Positions 8,554 through 18,026 of a stretch of 64,000 bases of DNA are shown here, piece after piece. Source of the DNA: Williamsia soli (GTDB lineage: Bacteria; Actinomycetota; Actinomycetes; Mycobacteriales; Mycobacteriaceae); contig NZ_JAFRDR010000010.1 of NCBI RefSeq assembly GCF_017377795.1, forward strand, positions 62,001-126,000, read 5' to 3'. The stretch's first letter is position 1. Each line of letters starts with the position of its first letter. The notes under the pieces are model-generated. The model was not told where the DNA came from and ran no database searches. It worked only from the letters and a program-made list of their open reading frames with translations. The position numbers and the translations under genes were made by a program.

Positions 8554-9858
8554 CTACGACAGCAGCGACCAAAGGTGAGCGGCCTCCCACCGGACGGGCG
8601 TCAGATCTTCGGGTTGAGGTGTCCCGCGTTCGGCGTCGTCGACGATCAGGGTCAACTGGCGGTCAATTGCTGTCCGCCGGCCCGTCGCCTCACCGTGAAG
8701 ACAGTGCGTGACGGCGGTGAGCGCCCGAATCAAGGCAACCGCGACAGCTGGTTCGCGGGCGCCGTAGCGCCGTATCTGACCGCACGCCACATCGAGATAC
8801 TCCCCGAAGTCTCGTGCCGGCACCGTGACGTATCCATCGGCACCGAGACGGGCGACCACAGGGCCCAGACTACGGGTGGCGAGATTCGCCAAGACCGTAG
8901 CGAGTTGGTCTATGACTTGCACGGCGGTGTAGGGGTCATTGACCGCAGGTGACAGCGCCTTGGCGGCGATGTCGACCAGCTGCCTGATGCCGAACGCGAC
9001 GTCTTGCTGCAGTGTTCGTTCGTGCCCGATCCGAACGCACCCGCTGACGACACCCGCGCTGTTGCCGATCGAGTATTCACGGTCGCCGTCGCGCCACACT
9101 CGGGCCAGCGGAGAACCGCGGACCACATGTGTTCCCACAGCGGCCAGGAATTGAATATGCGTGGCAGTGTGGCCGAGATTTCCGGCCGCATCTGGGTGGA
9201 TCGTCTGTATGTATCCAGAATGCGGAGCAGTGATTGTGGCAGCCCATGGGGGCACGGCCGGCGCCGCACTGTCGATCTGCCCAACAGGCAGTTCGGAGTT
9301 GATGATGGTGGCGGTATTGAGGCTGATCCGGCGCATGATCTCGTCGATCTGCATCGAGTGCGAGATGTGATGGACCTCGTAGACGAGGGCGACAAGACTC
9401 AAGAAGAGCAGAGCGATGGCACCGGACACAGCCGCTCGCGGAAACGTGTCGCTTCGATCTCCCTCTGAGACGCCGACGGTGTACAACCCGGCCGCGGAGT
9501 AGGTGAATGTGGCGACAAAGACACTGAGCACGATCTGATTGGGTCTGTCTCGCAGAAAGTTTCGGACAATACGCGGCGAGTACTGAGTCGAGGAGAGTTG
9601 AAGGGCCACCACGGTCAACCCGAGGATGAGCGCGATGACCGTGATGATCGTGGCCGAGATTCCGATCAACAGTGCTCGGGCGTCATCGCTGGTTCCTTGA
9701 AAGACGACCCAGTGATAGCGCGATGACTCCGGAACATTGACCTGCGACAGGCCGGCGCCGGCCAGCAGGGCGAGCACCATGGCGGTGACGGGCAGCACCC
9801 ACATCACGCCGCCGACCGACTCACGCCACGCTTCACCGCGCCGGCCGGTGCCTTTCAC
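8554..9858 (-). CDS. DUF2254 family membrane protein
   Basis: 434 residues. Two N-terminal membrane helices (near residues 19-37 and 62-86, IGISATIITVIALILGLTVV) precede the conserved QLSSTQYSPRIVRNFLRD segment of DUF2254. Two more helices follow (near 110-128 and 145-162) and then a soluble C-terminal domain with the conserved FGIRQLVDIAAKALSPAVND motif. Function unknown; the family occurs widely in actinobacteria and proteobacteria. GTG start at 9858 with GGAGG upstream. Divergent from the antiporter gene. Confidence 0.85.
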   Translation of the reverse strand: MKGTGRRGEAWRESVGGVMWVLPVTAMVLALLAGAGLSQVNVPESSRYHWVVFQGTSDDARALLIGISATIITVIALILGLTVVALQLSSTQYSPRIVRNFLRDRPNQIVLSVFVATFTYSAAGLYTVGVSEGDRSDTFPRAAVSGAIALLFLSLVALVYEVHHISHSMQIDEIMRRISLNTATIINSELPVGQIDSAAPAVPPWAATITAPHSGYIQTIHPDAAGNLGHTATHIQFLAAVGTHVVRGSPLARVWRDGDREYSIGNSAGVVSGCVRIGHERTLQQDVAFGIRQLVDIAAKALSPAVNDPYTAVQVIDQLATVLANLATRSLGPVVARLGADGYVTVPARDFGEYLDVACGQIRRYGAREPAVAVALIRALTAVTHCLHGEATGRRTAIDRQLTLIVDDAERGTPQPEDLTPVRWEAAHLWSLLS

Positions 9859-10199
9859 CGGTGAATGCCTCCGTGCGGATTCGCTCCTAACATTGCTGCC
9901 ACTGACTCCCTGTCGTCGCTGTCGCTGTCATGTCACTGCCGACGTTAGGAAACCGAATGCGATCGGGCCTCATCCGTCCTGGATGAGGTGTCACCGGCTC
10001 AGTATCGAACCGCTACCCCCGGCCGGGTTCACAGTTAAACTTCGCCCACCAACGGGTGTCTGACCACACCTGAATGAGCCTCCGCGCAGAAGGATGTGCC
10101 GATGACGACTCTCTTGCGAACTCACTTCTATTCCTTGCGGTCGTTGCGTGGAGTCACCAATCGTCCGGTCACACTTCCGCGCACAGCGTGGGTACACGG
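9859..10199. other. 341-bp divergent intergenic region
   Basis: No convincing gene. It must hold the promoters of the DUF2254 gene and the antiporter. Symmetry elements seen: CCTCATCC (9968-9975) / GGATGAGG (9981-9988) with a 5-nt spacer, and TCCTAAC (9885-9891) paired at a distance with GTTAGGA (9944-9950). No recognised riboswitch. Confidence 0.5.
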
Positions 10200-11405
10200 A
10201 TGAATGTTGATGTCGCGCAGTCTCTGTTCTGGATCGTGCTGGCGGCGGCAATCGCGCCGATACTCGCATCGACGGTACCGAGACGGCTGGTCCCCGAGGT
10301 CGTCGTTCTTCTCGTCGCGGGCATCGTCATCGGTCCGTTCGGGTTCGGAATCGCAGAATTTTCGCCGGGCATCGACATGCTGCAAGAACTCGGACTCGGC
10401 CTGCTCTTTCTGCTCGCCGGCTACGAATTGGATCAGCGCGAACTCGTCGGCAGCGGTGGTCGTCGAGCGTTCATCACCTGGCTGTGTTGTCTGGCACTTG
10501 CCTTTGCCGTCACTTTCGGAATGGCCCAGGTGATGACGATCAGGGCCGAGATAGCGACGGCCATCGCATTGACCTCCACGGCGATCGGGACGCTCTTGCC
10601 GATTCTCGACGAGCGTGGCTTGATCGAGACTCGTCTCGGCAAAACCATTCTCAATCATGGCGCGGTGGGTGAACTGTGCCCGGTGCTGGCGATGGCGATA
10701 CTGCTGGGCGTACGAGACGCCGCGGGTTCGCTGCTCGTACTCGCTGTCTTCGGACTCGCCGCTGTCGTCGTCGCGATGCTGCCCCGACGTATCGGCAGAC
10801 CCGACTCTCGTCTGGCCGGAACCATTCGACGCGGCGCAGATACGACGTCCCAGACCCAGGTGCGGCTCACGGTCCTACTGCTCGTCGGGTTGGTGACCCT
10901 CGCAGCAACATTTCAGATCGACGTCATCATCGGCGCGTTCGCCGCGGGATTCATCCTGCGCCGGACACTGCCTCGTGGTCATGAAGGTCTGGAGACGAAG
11001 TTGGCCGGGCTGGCGTTCGGTCTTCTCATCCCGGTCTTCTTCGTCTCCTCCGGTATGAACATCGATGTGGAGAGCGTACTGAACAGCCCGCAACTGCTCG
11101 TGCTGGCAATCGTCATGTTGTTGCTGGTCCGCGGACTCCCCGTGTTCGTTTCCACGCGTTTCGAAAAAGACAAGGGCGTCAGGGTATTCAGCGTCCGCCA
11201 GCGCACGCAGATCGCGCTCTACTCCACCACAGGTCTGCCGTTGATTGTCGCGGTGACCACTGTCGCTGTCGACGCTGGACCGATGACACCATCGAACGCG
11301 TCGATCCTGGTCGCCGCCGGGGCAATCACCGTGCTCATCCTGCCCCTCACTGCAACCCTCCTCGGCCGCGGTGAGGTCGAGGATTCCCTCCCGGCGAAGA
11401 CATGA
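10200..11405 (+). CDS. CPA2-family cation:proton antiporter
   Basis: 401 residues from ATG at 10200; the frame is open further upstream, but that extension is not hydrophobic in the family pattern. About 11-12 membrane helices. Family landmarks are LVPEVVVLLVAGIVIGPFGF near residue 33, LGLGLLFLLAGYELD, and the QIDVIIGAFAAGFILRR segment. Predicted to exchange Na+ or K+ for H+ across the cytoplasmic membrane. No C-terminal RCK/TrkA domain. It converges on the BBE oxidase gene with only 21 bp between stops. Confidence 0.87.
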   Translation: MNVDVAQSLFWIVLAAAIAPILASTVPRRLVPEVVVLLVAGIVIGPFGFGIAEFSPGIDMLQELGLGLLFLLAGYELDQRELVGSGGRRAFITWLCCLALAFAVTFGMAQVMTIRAEIATAIALTSTAIGTLLPILDERGLIETRLGKTILNHGAVGELCPVLAMAILLGVRDAAGSLLVLAVFGLAAVVVAMLPRRIGRPDSRLAGTIRRGADTTSQTQVRLTVLLLVGLVTLAATFQIDVIIGAFAAGFILRRTLPRGHEGLETKLAGLAFGLLIPVFFVSSGMNIDVESVLNSPQLLVLAIVMLLLVRGLPVFVSTRFEKDKGVRVFSVRQRTQIALYSTTGLPLIVAVTTVAVDAGPMTPSNASILVAAGAITVLILPLTATLLGRGEVEDSLPAKT

Positions 11406-11426
11406 CGCGTCGATCACTCTGAACTG

Positions 11427-12806
11427 TCAGTCGTCGGGTGTCGAGAGTCCTTGCTCGAAGCTGAACACGTGGTGCGGGTCGTAGTGGGCCTTGATGGCGT
11501 TCAAGCGGTCGACCCCGGTGCCCCAGTAGTCGATCCGGTAATCCACCGAGTCTGCGTTGGGGACGTTGCTATACGCCCCGGATACGTACGGCGCCAACGC
11601 TTCGTGGAAGTCGGCAACCCACTTCAAGCAGACGGTTGTCAGGGGGTCCGCGGTCGCGGGTGGTCCGCCCCTGAGCCCCCAGCCCGCCCCCGGCTCGGCG
11701 TAGAACAGTGCATTCCGATGTGCGAATGCCGAACCACCAACCGGCTCGGAATTCTCGACTTCGCCGCCGAATGCGTTGGCGAAGTAATTGCATTGCGGCG
11801 TAGGAGCATTCGACATGAAGGTGCAGATCAGATCGATTGCCTCTCGCGGGAATGGGGTCGACGCGAATTGGGACAGGAACTTCCAGTTGGCGGGTTCGTC
11901 GGCGGTCGGAATTTGAAACGCCGTGTAATTGTCCACCCAGCTCGCGTCCGTCATGGTGATCTCGGGTGCGCCAACGGCCAAGATCGGGGCGAGCAGCTCC
12001 CGGGCTTCCGCTTTCGAGCCCGACACCAGCACGCCCAGCACCTGCACTGCGTCGCGGCTGATCTCGATCTGGCTCGTCAGTCGGCTGTCCGTCGCCGGAG
12101 CCGATCGCTGCCAGACGTCGAAGACAGCGGGCAAGTAGTCGAGCCCCGGCCAGGTCGCCGTGACGTAGATGGTCTGCGTCAACGGATGCACCCGATAGGT
12201 CAGAGACGTGACGACCCCGAAGTTGCCGTTGCCTGCACCCCGCAGCGCCCAGAGCAGATCCGTATGGTGCGCTTCGTCGGCGACGATCACCTCGGCGCCA
12301 CCATCATCGGCAGGGACGACGATCTCGGCGGCAAGTAGGTTGTCAGAAGCCATTCCGAAGATGCGGGTCAGCAACCCGAAGCCGCCACCCAGGGTTGCTC
12401 CGACCAGACCGACGGTTCCCTCGGTACCCGTCGGTGCCGCGAAACCTTCTCGCCCCAAGGCTGTCACGGCTTCGAGCTGGTTGAGACCGGCCCCCACCGT
12501 CGCCGTCTGCGCCTCGACGTCGAGCGATACCGACTTCATCTCGCTGACGTCGATCACGATGCCGTCGTCGACACTGGACCAGCCTTCGAGGCAGTGTCCG
12601 CCACTACGCACCCGGACGGGAACTTCGTGACGGCGAGCCCACGTGAGTGCGTTCACGACGTCGGCCGTCTCCTGCGTGTACACGACGACCTGCGGACTGT
12701 GGGCGAACAGCAGGTTCCATCCGGCGCTGGCTTCCGGGTAGTCGGTGTCGCCTCGTCGGATGACCCGGCCGGTCAACGCGTCGGAGGACGAACTCTGCGG
12801 CCTCAT
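11427..12806 (-). CDS. FAD-linked oxidoreductase, BBE family
   Basis: 459 residues. FAD_binding_4 (PCMH-type) domain in about residues 35-205 and a C-terminal BBE motif (HYDPHHVFSFEQGL). VRSGGHCLEGWS near residue 66 supplies the histidine (H71) expected to hold FAD covalently. At the usual second attachment site the expected GTC..VG reads GTEGTVG (Glu129), so single rather than double covalent attachment is predicted. Substrates in the family range from sugars to alkaloid-like compounds and are not deducible here. Its ATG overlaps the stop of the permease gene by 4 bp, but it lies downstream of it: permease first, then oxidase. Confidence 0.88.
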   Translation of the reverse strand: MRPQSSSSDALTGRVIRRGDTDYPEASAGWNLLFAHSPQVVVYTQETADVVNALTWARRHEVPVRVRSGGHCLEGWSSVDDGIVIDVSEMKSVSLDVEAQTATVGAGLNQLEAVTALGREGFAAPTGTEGTVGLVGATLGGGFGLLTRIFGMASDNLLAAEIVVPADDGGAEVIVADEAHHTDLLWALRGAGNGNFGVVTSLTYRVHPLTQTIYVTATWPGLDYLPAVFDVWQRSAPATDSRLTSQIEISRDAVQVLGVLVSGSKAEARELLAPILAVGAPEITMTDASWVDNYTAFQIPTADEPANWKFLSQFASTPFPREAIDLICTFMSNAPTPQCNYFANAFGGEVENSEPVGGSAFAHRNALFYAEPGAGWGLRGGPPATADPLTTVCLKWVADFHEALAPYVSGAYSNVPNADSVDYRIDYWGTGVDRLNAIKAHYDPHHVFSFEQGLSTPDD

Positions 12807-14305
12807 TCGGTCGACTCGACAACAGCATCGACGGCGTCGCCACCGGACGGCTCGGTCTCGAGAACTTCTCGATTGAAGATCATCATCTTGGCGAAGTAGA
12901 GCCCGCCCAGCAGGATGAGACCGGCGACGATGACATTGGACGCCGTGGAATCACCGGGGGTGACAAGAACGAACAAAGCAAACACCACCCAGATCAGGGC
13001 CGCCACGGCGATCGGCACTTCGAAGCGTCCCAGACTGAAGCCGCCCTCTTTGCGCTCCAAGTGTTTCCGGACCGCGAGATAAAGGATGACGGTCGCGCCG
13101 TAGATGATGGCGGGCAGCAACGTCGAGGCGGTGATCAGCTTGAGCAACGCATCGCCGGGCAACACGAGCAGCAAGACCACGCCGACGACCAAGATGAGCA
13201 GGGTTGCGAAAATCGGTGTCTGGGTGCGCGGGTTGACCTTGCGCATCAGGCGGTGGGCCGGGAAACGTTCGTCTCGTGCCATCGCGAACGCTTGACGTGA
13301 GCACGCGGCCATGACGACCATGCCGGCTCCGAAGATCGCGAAGACGATGGCGGCCAGCAGTATTCGTTCCCAGACGGGGCCGAGTTGATCGCGGATGATG
13401 GCCGCGACGGGCGATCCACTCTTGCTGATGGCGTCGACGTCGTCGATCGCGATGGTGAGCGCGATGAGGAACAGGAATCCCGCCACACCCGCAGCGACCA
13501 CGGAGGCGACGATGGCACGTGGCACGCTCCGGAACGGGTCCTTGGCTTCCTCGGCGAGGTTGGCTGCCGAGTCGAATCCCACCAGAGTGGTCAGACCCAT
13601 GAGCATTCCGGCCGTGAGGCCGCCGCCGATCGCGAAGTAGGAGGTGTTCCCTTCGGTGATTCCTCGAGAGGTGAGGTTGCTGACCTCACCGCTGTCGGTG
13701 AACACGACGACCGCGATCAGCGCCACCACCAGGACTGCGACGATGGCGAGTTCGACACCGACAGCGCCCGAGGTGATGAGGCCCAGCAAGCGCGTGGACG
13801 CGATGACCAGCACAGCCTGGATGATCAGGATGACCACGGTGATGATCCGGGCGGTGTCCTCGTTCTCGTCCATTCCGACCAGCGGCATGAAGGCCTGACT
13901 GGCCAGCGCGCTGTCGAGCGCCACCACGGCGATGGCCAGGAACCAGAACGTGAGCCAGCCGAAGAGCCAGCCGATCTTGGGGTTTGCCAGTCTCGAGGCC
14001 CACTGGTACGACGACCCGCTGAGCGCGATCCGCGCCGCGAACTGTGCGACCACGAGCGCGACCAGGGTTTGGCCGACCACAGCGATCAACCACAGCCAAA
14101 TGCCGACAGGCCCCGCGGTCACCAGCAATTCGCCGTATGTCCCGAAGATGCCGACTGCGACTGAGATGAATGCGAAAGAGATGGCGAAGACTTGGAAACT
14201 CCCGAGCGTGCGCTGCAACTCGGGACCGGAGTCCGGCGTGGAAGGCGGGGGTTCGGCATGGGAGTCGTCTGTAAGGGGTTTGGACACGCGGAATACCTCG
14301 ATCAT
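12803..14305 (-). CDS. APC-family amino acid/amine permease (copy 1)
   Basis: 500 residues, 12 predicted helices. N-terminal core RTLGSFQVFAISFAFISVAV and GSSYQWASRLANPKIGWLFG match the amino acid-choline (APA/ACT) subgroup, as do FDSAANLAEEAKDPFRSVPRA and CSRQAFAMARDERFPAHRL. Stop and start of the following BBE oxidase overlap by 4 bp, so the pair is translationally coupled and the transported compound may be the oxidase substrate or product. A very similar paralogue lies at 22754-24238 in the opposite orientation. Start taken at ATG 14305; a GTG seven codons in is an alternative. Confidence 0.9.
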   Translation of the reverse strand: MIEVFRVSKPLTDDSHAEPPPSTPDSGPELQRTLGSFQVFAISFAFISVAVGIFGTYGELLVTAGPVGIWLWLIAVVGQTLVALVVAQFAARIALSGSSYQWASRLANPKIGWLFGWLTFWFLAIAVVALDSALASQAFMPLVGMDENEDTARIITVVILIIQAVLVIASTRLLGLITSGAVGVELAIVAVLVVALIAVVVFTDSGEVSNLTSRGITEGNTSYFAIGGGLTAGMLMGLTTLVGFDSAANLAEEAKDPFRSVPRAIVASVVAAGVAGFLFLIALTIAIDDVDAISKSGSPVAAIIRDQLGPVWERILLAAIVFAIFGAGMVVMAACSRQAFAMARDERFPAHRLMRKVNPRTQTPIFATLLILVVGVVLLLVLPGDALLKLITASTLLPAIIYGATVILYLAVRKHLERKEGGFSLGRFEVPIAVAALIWVVFALFVLVTPGDSTASNVIVAGLILLGGLYFAKMMIFNREVLETEPSGGDAVDAVVESTE

Positions 14306-14411
14306 CGGGTGAGGGGATTCCGGGCTGCTGACCGGAACGTCGAAAGAATGCTAACCCGACTTACGGTAGTCTGCTGCAATCTTCACCAATAAGATCGATC
14401 GTGCGCCGATG

Positions 14412-15371
14412 TCAGTGGATCGGTGCCTCACTCAGGGTCCGGCGGGTGACGAACCGCCGCGGCAATCCCGACAGCGGATCGGTGAAATCCAGTCCCCGAG
14501 CGAGCAATTGCATCGGTAGTGAATGGTCGTCAGGTGCCTCGGCCAGCAAGTCGGGATACCAGGTGTCGCCTAATATCCCGATGCCGAGTGCGGCCAGGTG
14601 CACCCTCAGTTGGTGCCGGCGGCCGGTATGCGGGAGAAGAACCGTGTGCAGCACCGTACGACCGGAGGCACTGACGCCGGACCCGCGCACCTCGATCACC
14701 GTCTCGGAATTGGGTTCGAGTGCGTCGTCGACGACGACCCGCAGTTCCCCGCTCCGCGACGCGATGTGGTTGCGGTAGGTGACGGGAACCGGGTGTCCGG
14801 CAAGTCTCGGTGCATCTGCGTCCCACCGGGGTGGAAGGGCGGAGACCGCTTCGTACACCTTGGTGACCTGACGCTGTTCGAACAGAGTCTGGTACGCACC
14901 GCGGGTGGCGGGTCGGGCCGAGAACATCAACACCCCGGCCGTCGCGCGGTCCAGGCGGTGCATCGGCACCAGGTGCGGATTGTCGAGGCGGGTCCGGAGC
15001 CGGACCAGCGCGGTCTCCCGCAGATATCGGCCGCCGGGGGTGGTCGAGAGGAAATGTGGCTTGTCGATCACGACCAGGTCGTCGTCGATGTGCAGGATCT
15101 CCTCCTGCGACGACACCGGGGCCTCCGCCGGGAGATCGCGGTAATACCAGACGAAGGGTTCCGCGCCCAGTGGTGTGCGGCGGTCGATCGGACGGCCGTC
15201 GGAGCCCACGATCTCGCCATCGTCGAACCGGCGGTGCAGGTCGCGGGCGTCCAGGTGGCTGAATGTCGCGACCATGTACTCGGCGACGGTCGTCCACGGC
15301 CCGTCGGTCGGGATGCGCAGTCTCGTAGCTCCGACCCCGTTCCTGACCGGCAGCGGCGAGGGCATCGGCAT
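14412..15371 (-). CDS. RluA-family pseudouridine synthase
   Basis: 319 residues. Isomerises uridine in rRNA or tRNA. The catalytic motif is PMHRLDRATAGVLMFSARP near residue 136, with the conserved Asp. VVIDKPHFLSTTPGG precedes it and HTGRRHQLRVHLAALGIGILGD follows, both standard RluA/RsuA-type segments. An N-terminal S4-like region (LDARDLHRRFDDGEIVGSDG) is present. Exact target site unknown. Divergent from crtB; mycobacterial homologues are encoded in varied contexts. Confidence 0.9.
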   Translation of the reverse strand: MPMPSPLPVRNGVGATRLRIPTDGPWTTVAEYMVATFSHLDARDLHRRFDDGEIVGSDGRPIDRRTPLGAEPFVWYYRDLPAEAPVSSQEEILHIDDDLVVIDKPHFLSTTPGGRYLRETALVRLRTRLDNPHLVPMHRLDRATAGVLMFSARPATRGAYQTLFEQRQVTKVYEAVSALPPRWDADAPRLAGHPVPVTYRNHIASRSGELRVVVDDALEPNSETVIEVRGSGVSASGRTVLHTVLLPHTGRRHQLRVHLAALGIGILGDTWYPDLLAEAPDDHSLPMQLLARGLDFTDPLSGLPRRFVTRRTLSEAPIH

Positions 15372-15474
15372 CTGGTCATTCTGTCACCGACCGCGGAGCC
15401 ATCCGAACCGTCCGCGGTTCCGAATCCAGGTCAGGGGGTACTCAGCTGGAGACAGAAGGCGAGGACTGGTCGGG

Positions 15475-16392
15475 ATGATACGAACACGAGCACGTGTAGA
15501 CGCGCTGCAGCCGTATCGGCGCTACGACGCGGCCGCGGATGCGAGCGCCGCGTTGGTGATTCGGCACTACTCGACATCGTTTGGTCTGGCCACGCGCTTG
15601 TTACGCGGGCAGGTCTGCCAAGACGTATGCAACATCTATGCCCTGGTTCGGGTTGCCGACGAAGTGGTGGACGCGCCGAGGCCCGGCCAGGACGGCGTGG
15701 ACCGCATGGTCGAACTCGACAAGCTCGAGCAGGAAACCTACTCGGCCATCGAGTCGGGTTCGAGCGCCAACCTGGTGGTCCATGCGTTCGCTCGCAGCGC
15801 GCGTCGTGTCGGCATCGACCAATCGCTGATCGCTCCGTTTTTCGACTCGATGCGCACCGACCTCCAGCGCACAAAACACGACTTCGCCAGTCTTGCCACG
15901 TACATCTACGGCTCAGCAGAGGTGGTCGGTCTGATGTGCCTGCGTGCTTTTGTCGCCGGTGAGTCGAACCCGTCGGCGCGCTACGAAGAACTCGCACCCG
16001 GTGCCCGACGACTCGGCGCGGCCTTCCAGAAGATCAACTTCCTGCGAGATTTCGGCGACGACAGCGACGGACTGGGGCGTCAGTACCTCGTCGGTCTCAG
16101 GCCAGATGACCTCGACGAACAGATCTGGAGCAGCTGGCTCGACGACATCGAGATGGACCTGACCGCGAGCGCCGCAGCCATAGCCCACCTGCCGCGCGGC
16201 AGTCGTGTGGCTGTGTGTACGGCCCACGATCTGTTCGCCGAACTGACCCGGCGGCTGCGGGCCACCTCAGCGGCTGACGCCCGGCGACGAAGGGTGCGGG
16301 TGCCCACACCGGAGAAGGCACGCATCGCCGCCGCGGCTGCACTGCGCCGCGGCCGACCACATGATTTCGCAAAGGAGAATGGCCAGTCGTGA
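15475..16392 (+). CDS. crtB: Phytoene synthase
   Basis: 305 residues from ATG 15475 (GAAGGCGAGG upstream). Condenses two GGPP to phytoene. Squalene/phytoene-synthase motifs: SFGLATRLL, then the first Asp-rich patch YALVRVADEVVD near residue 57, and AAFQKINFLRDFGDDSDGLGR near residue 182 (second Asp-rich patch). The frame continues upstream, but that stretch is antisense to the pseudouridine synthase and not family-like. The crtI GTG overlaps the stop (GTGA), so the two are coupled. Confidence 0.93.
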   Translation: MIRTRARVDALQPYRRYDAAADASAALVIRHYSTSFGLATRLLRGQVCQDVCNIYALVRVADEVVDAPRPGQDGVDRMVELDKLEQETYSAIESGSSANLVVHAFARSARRVGIDQSLIAPFFDSMRTDLQRTKHDFASLATYIYGSAEVVGLMCLRAFVAGESNPSARYEELAPGARRLGAAFQKINFLRDFGDDSDGLGRQYLVGLRPDDLDEQIWSSWLDDIEMDLTASAAAIAHLPRGSRVAVCTAHDLFAELTRRLRATSAADARRRRVRVPTPEKARIAAAAALRRGRPHDFAKENGQS

Positions 16393-17972
16393 CGGCAACA
16401 TCGAAAAAGGTCGTTGTCATCGGTGGTGGTGTCGCAGGCTTGGCGACGGCCGCCCTGCTCGCCCGTGACGGGCACGAGGTCGACCTGGTGGAGAAGAACG
16501 ACGACCTCGGTGGACGGGCCGGCTCCTGGGAGCACGAGGGCTTCCGGTTCGACACGGGACCTTCCTGGTGGCTGATGCCCGATGTCTTCGACCACTTCTT
16601 CGAGCTGCTCGGCACGACGACCGCCGAACAGGTCAGCCTGGTGCGTCTGGACCCTGGCTATCGGGTGTTCTTCGAGGGCATGGACGAGAAGATCGACATC
16701 GAGGGTGACGAAGGAAGGAACCGCGCGCTTTTCGAGAGCATCGAACCCGGTGCCGGAGCGGGCCTGACCTCGTACCTGGACTCAGCGCGCGAGGCCTATG
16801 ACATCGCCGTCAAGCGATTCCTTTACACCAGTTTCGATTCTCCCCGTGCCTTTCTCGGGCGGGACGTGCTGCGCAACGCCTCGAAGCTGGCGGTATTACT
16901 CACCACATCGCTCGAGGCTTTTGTTTCGAAACGGTTCTCCGACCGGAGGCTGCAGCAGGTTCTCGGGTATCCGGCCGTGTTCCTCGGCTCGTCCCCCGAG
17001 CGCACCCCGGCGATCTATCACCTGATGAGCTGGCTCGACTTGGCGGACGGGGTCCGTTATCCCCAAGGTGGTTTCACGACATTCGTCGATGCGTTGGCCA
17101 GGCTGGCCACAGAGAACGGCGTGAGAGTGCACACCGGGACCTCCGCAACCGCGATTCTCACGCGTGCCCGGCAGGGTCGCTCAGGAAAGGGGCGCAGGCG
17201 CAGTGAGGTGACCGGCGTCCGAGTGAGCGATCACGGTGGCGCAGAGCGCGAGCTCTCTGCCGACGTCGTCATCGGTGCAGCTGATCTGCACCATGTGGAA
17301 ACCCGGCTGCTGCCGACGAACCTGCAGACCTTCCCGGAGAAGTGGTGGGACAAGGCAACATCCGGTCCGGGCGCGGTGCTGGCCTATCTGGGTGTCCGGG
17401 GCAGCGTTCCCGAACTGGCGCACCATTCGCTGTTCTTCACAGACGATTGGTCGACGAACTTCGACGCGATCTTCGAGTCGCCGACTCACATGCCCGATCC
17501 TGCATCGCTGTACGTGTGCCGGCCCTCCGCCACGGACGATTCGGTGGCTCCTGCGGACCACGAGAACATCTTCATTCTGGTGCCCTCACCCCCGGATCCC
17601 GGTCTCGGGCACGGGGGAGTGGATGGCACGGGTGCTCCCGACGTCGAGAAGGTCGTCGACCAAGCGATCACGACGGTCGCGGAGTGGGCGCGCATCCCGG
17701 ATCTCGCGGAGCGGGTCGTGGTGCGGCGCTCGGTGGGTCCGGCCGACTTCGTCGACAACGTCAACTCCTGGTCAGGTGGTGCGCTTGGCCCGGCACACAC
17801 GTTGCGCCAGAGCGCGTTCCTGCGGGCCACCAACCGATCACGCAAAGTCGAGGGTTTGTTCTACGCCGGATCGAGTACCCGGCCCGGTATCGGTTTGCCT
17901 ATGTGCCTGATCAGTGCCGAATTGATCCGCAAACGGCTGAAAGGTGACCGTTCGGTCGGACCGTCGAGCTGA
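16389..17972 (+). CDS. crtI: Phytoene desaturase
   Basis: 527 residues. Four-step FAD-dependent desaturation of phytoene to lycopene. N-terminal dinucleotide fold VVVIGGGVAGLATAALLARD at residues 8-27, followed by EKNDDLGGRAGSW. The C-terminal carotenoid-desaturase signature FYAGSSTRPGIGLPMCLISA starts near residue 490. Membrane-associated enzyme. GTG start overlaps crtB by 4 bp. It converges on crtE with 54 bp between stops. Confidence 0.94.
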   Translation: MTATSKKVVVIGGGVAGLATAALLARDGHEVDLVEKNDDLGGRAGSWEHEGFRFDTGPSWWLMPDVFDHFFELLGTTTAEQVSLVRLDPGYRVFFEGMDEKIDIEGDEGRNRALFESIEPGAGAGLTSYLDSAREAYDIAVKRFLYTSFDSPRAFLGRDVLRNASKLAVLLTTSLEAFVSKRFSDRRLQQVLGYPAVFLGSSPERTPAIYHLMSWLDLADGVRYPQGGFTTFVDALARLATENGVRVHTGTSATAILTRARQGRSGKGRRRSEVTGVRVSDHGGAERELSADVVIGAADLHHVETRLLPTNLQTFPEKWWDKATSGPGAVLAYLGVRGSVPELAHHSLFFTDDWSTNFDAIFESPTHMPDPASLYVCRPSATDDSVAPADHENIFILVPSPPDPGLGHGGVDGTGAPDVEKVVDQAITTVAEWARIPDLAERVVVRRSVGPADFVDNVNSWSGGALGPAHTLRQSAFLRATNRSRKVEGLFYAGSSTRPGIGLPMCLISAELIRKRLKGDRSVGPSS

Positions 17973-18026
17973 ATGCCGGCCCAGCCGAATGACATTCGCG
18001 GCTATTCACATGTCTTCGACGAGGCA

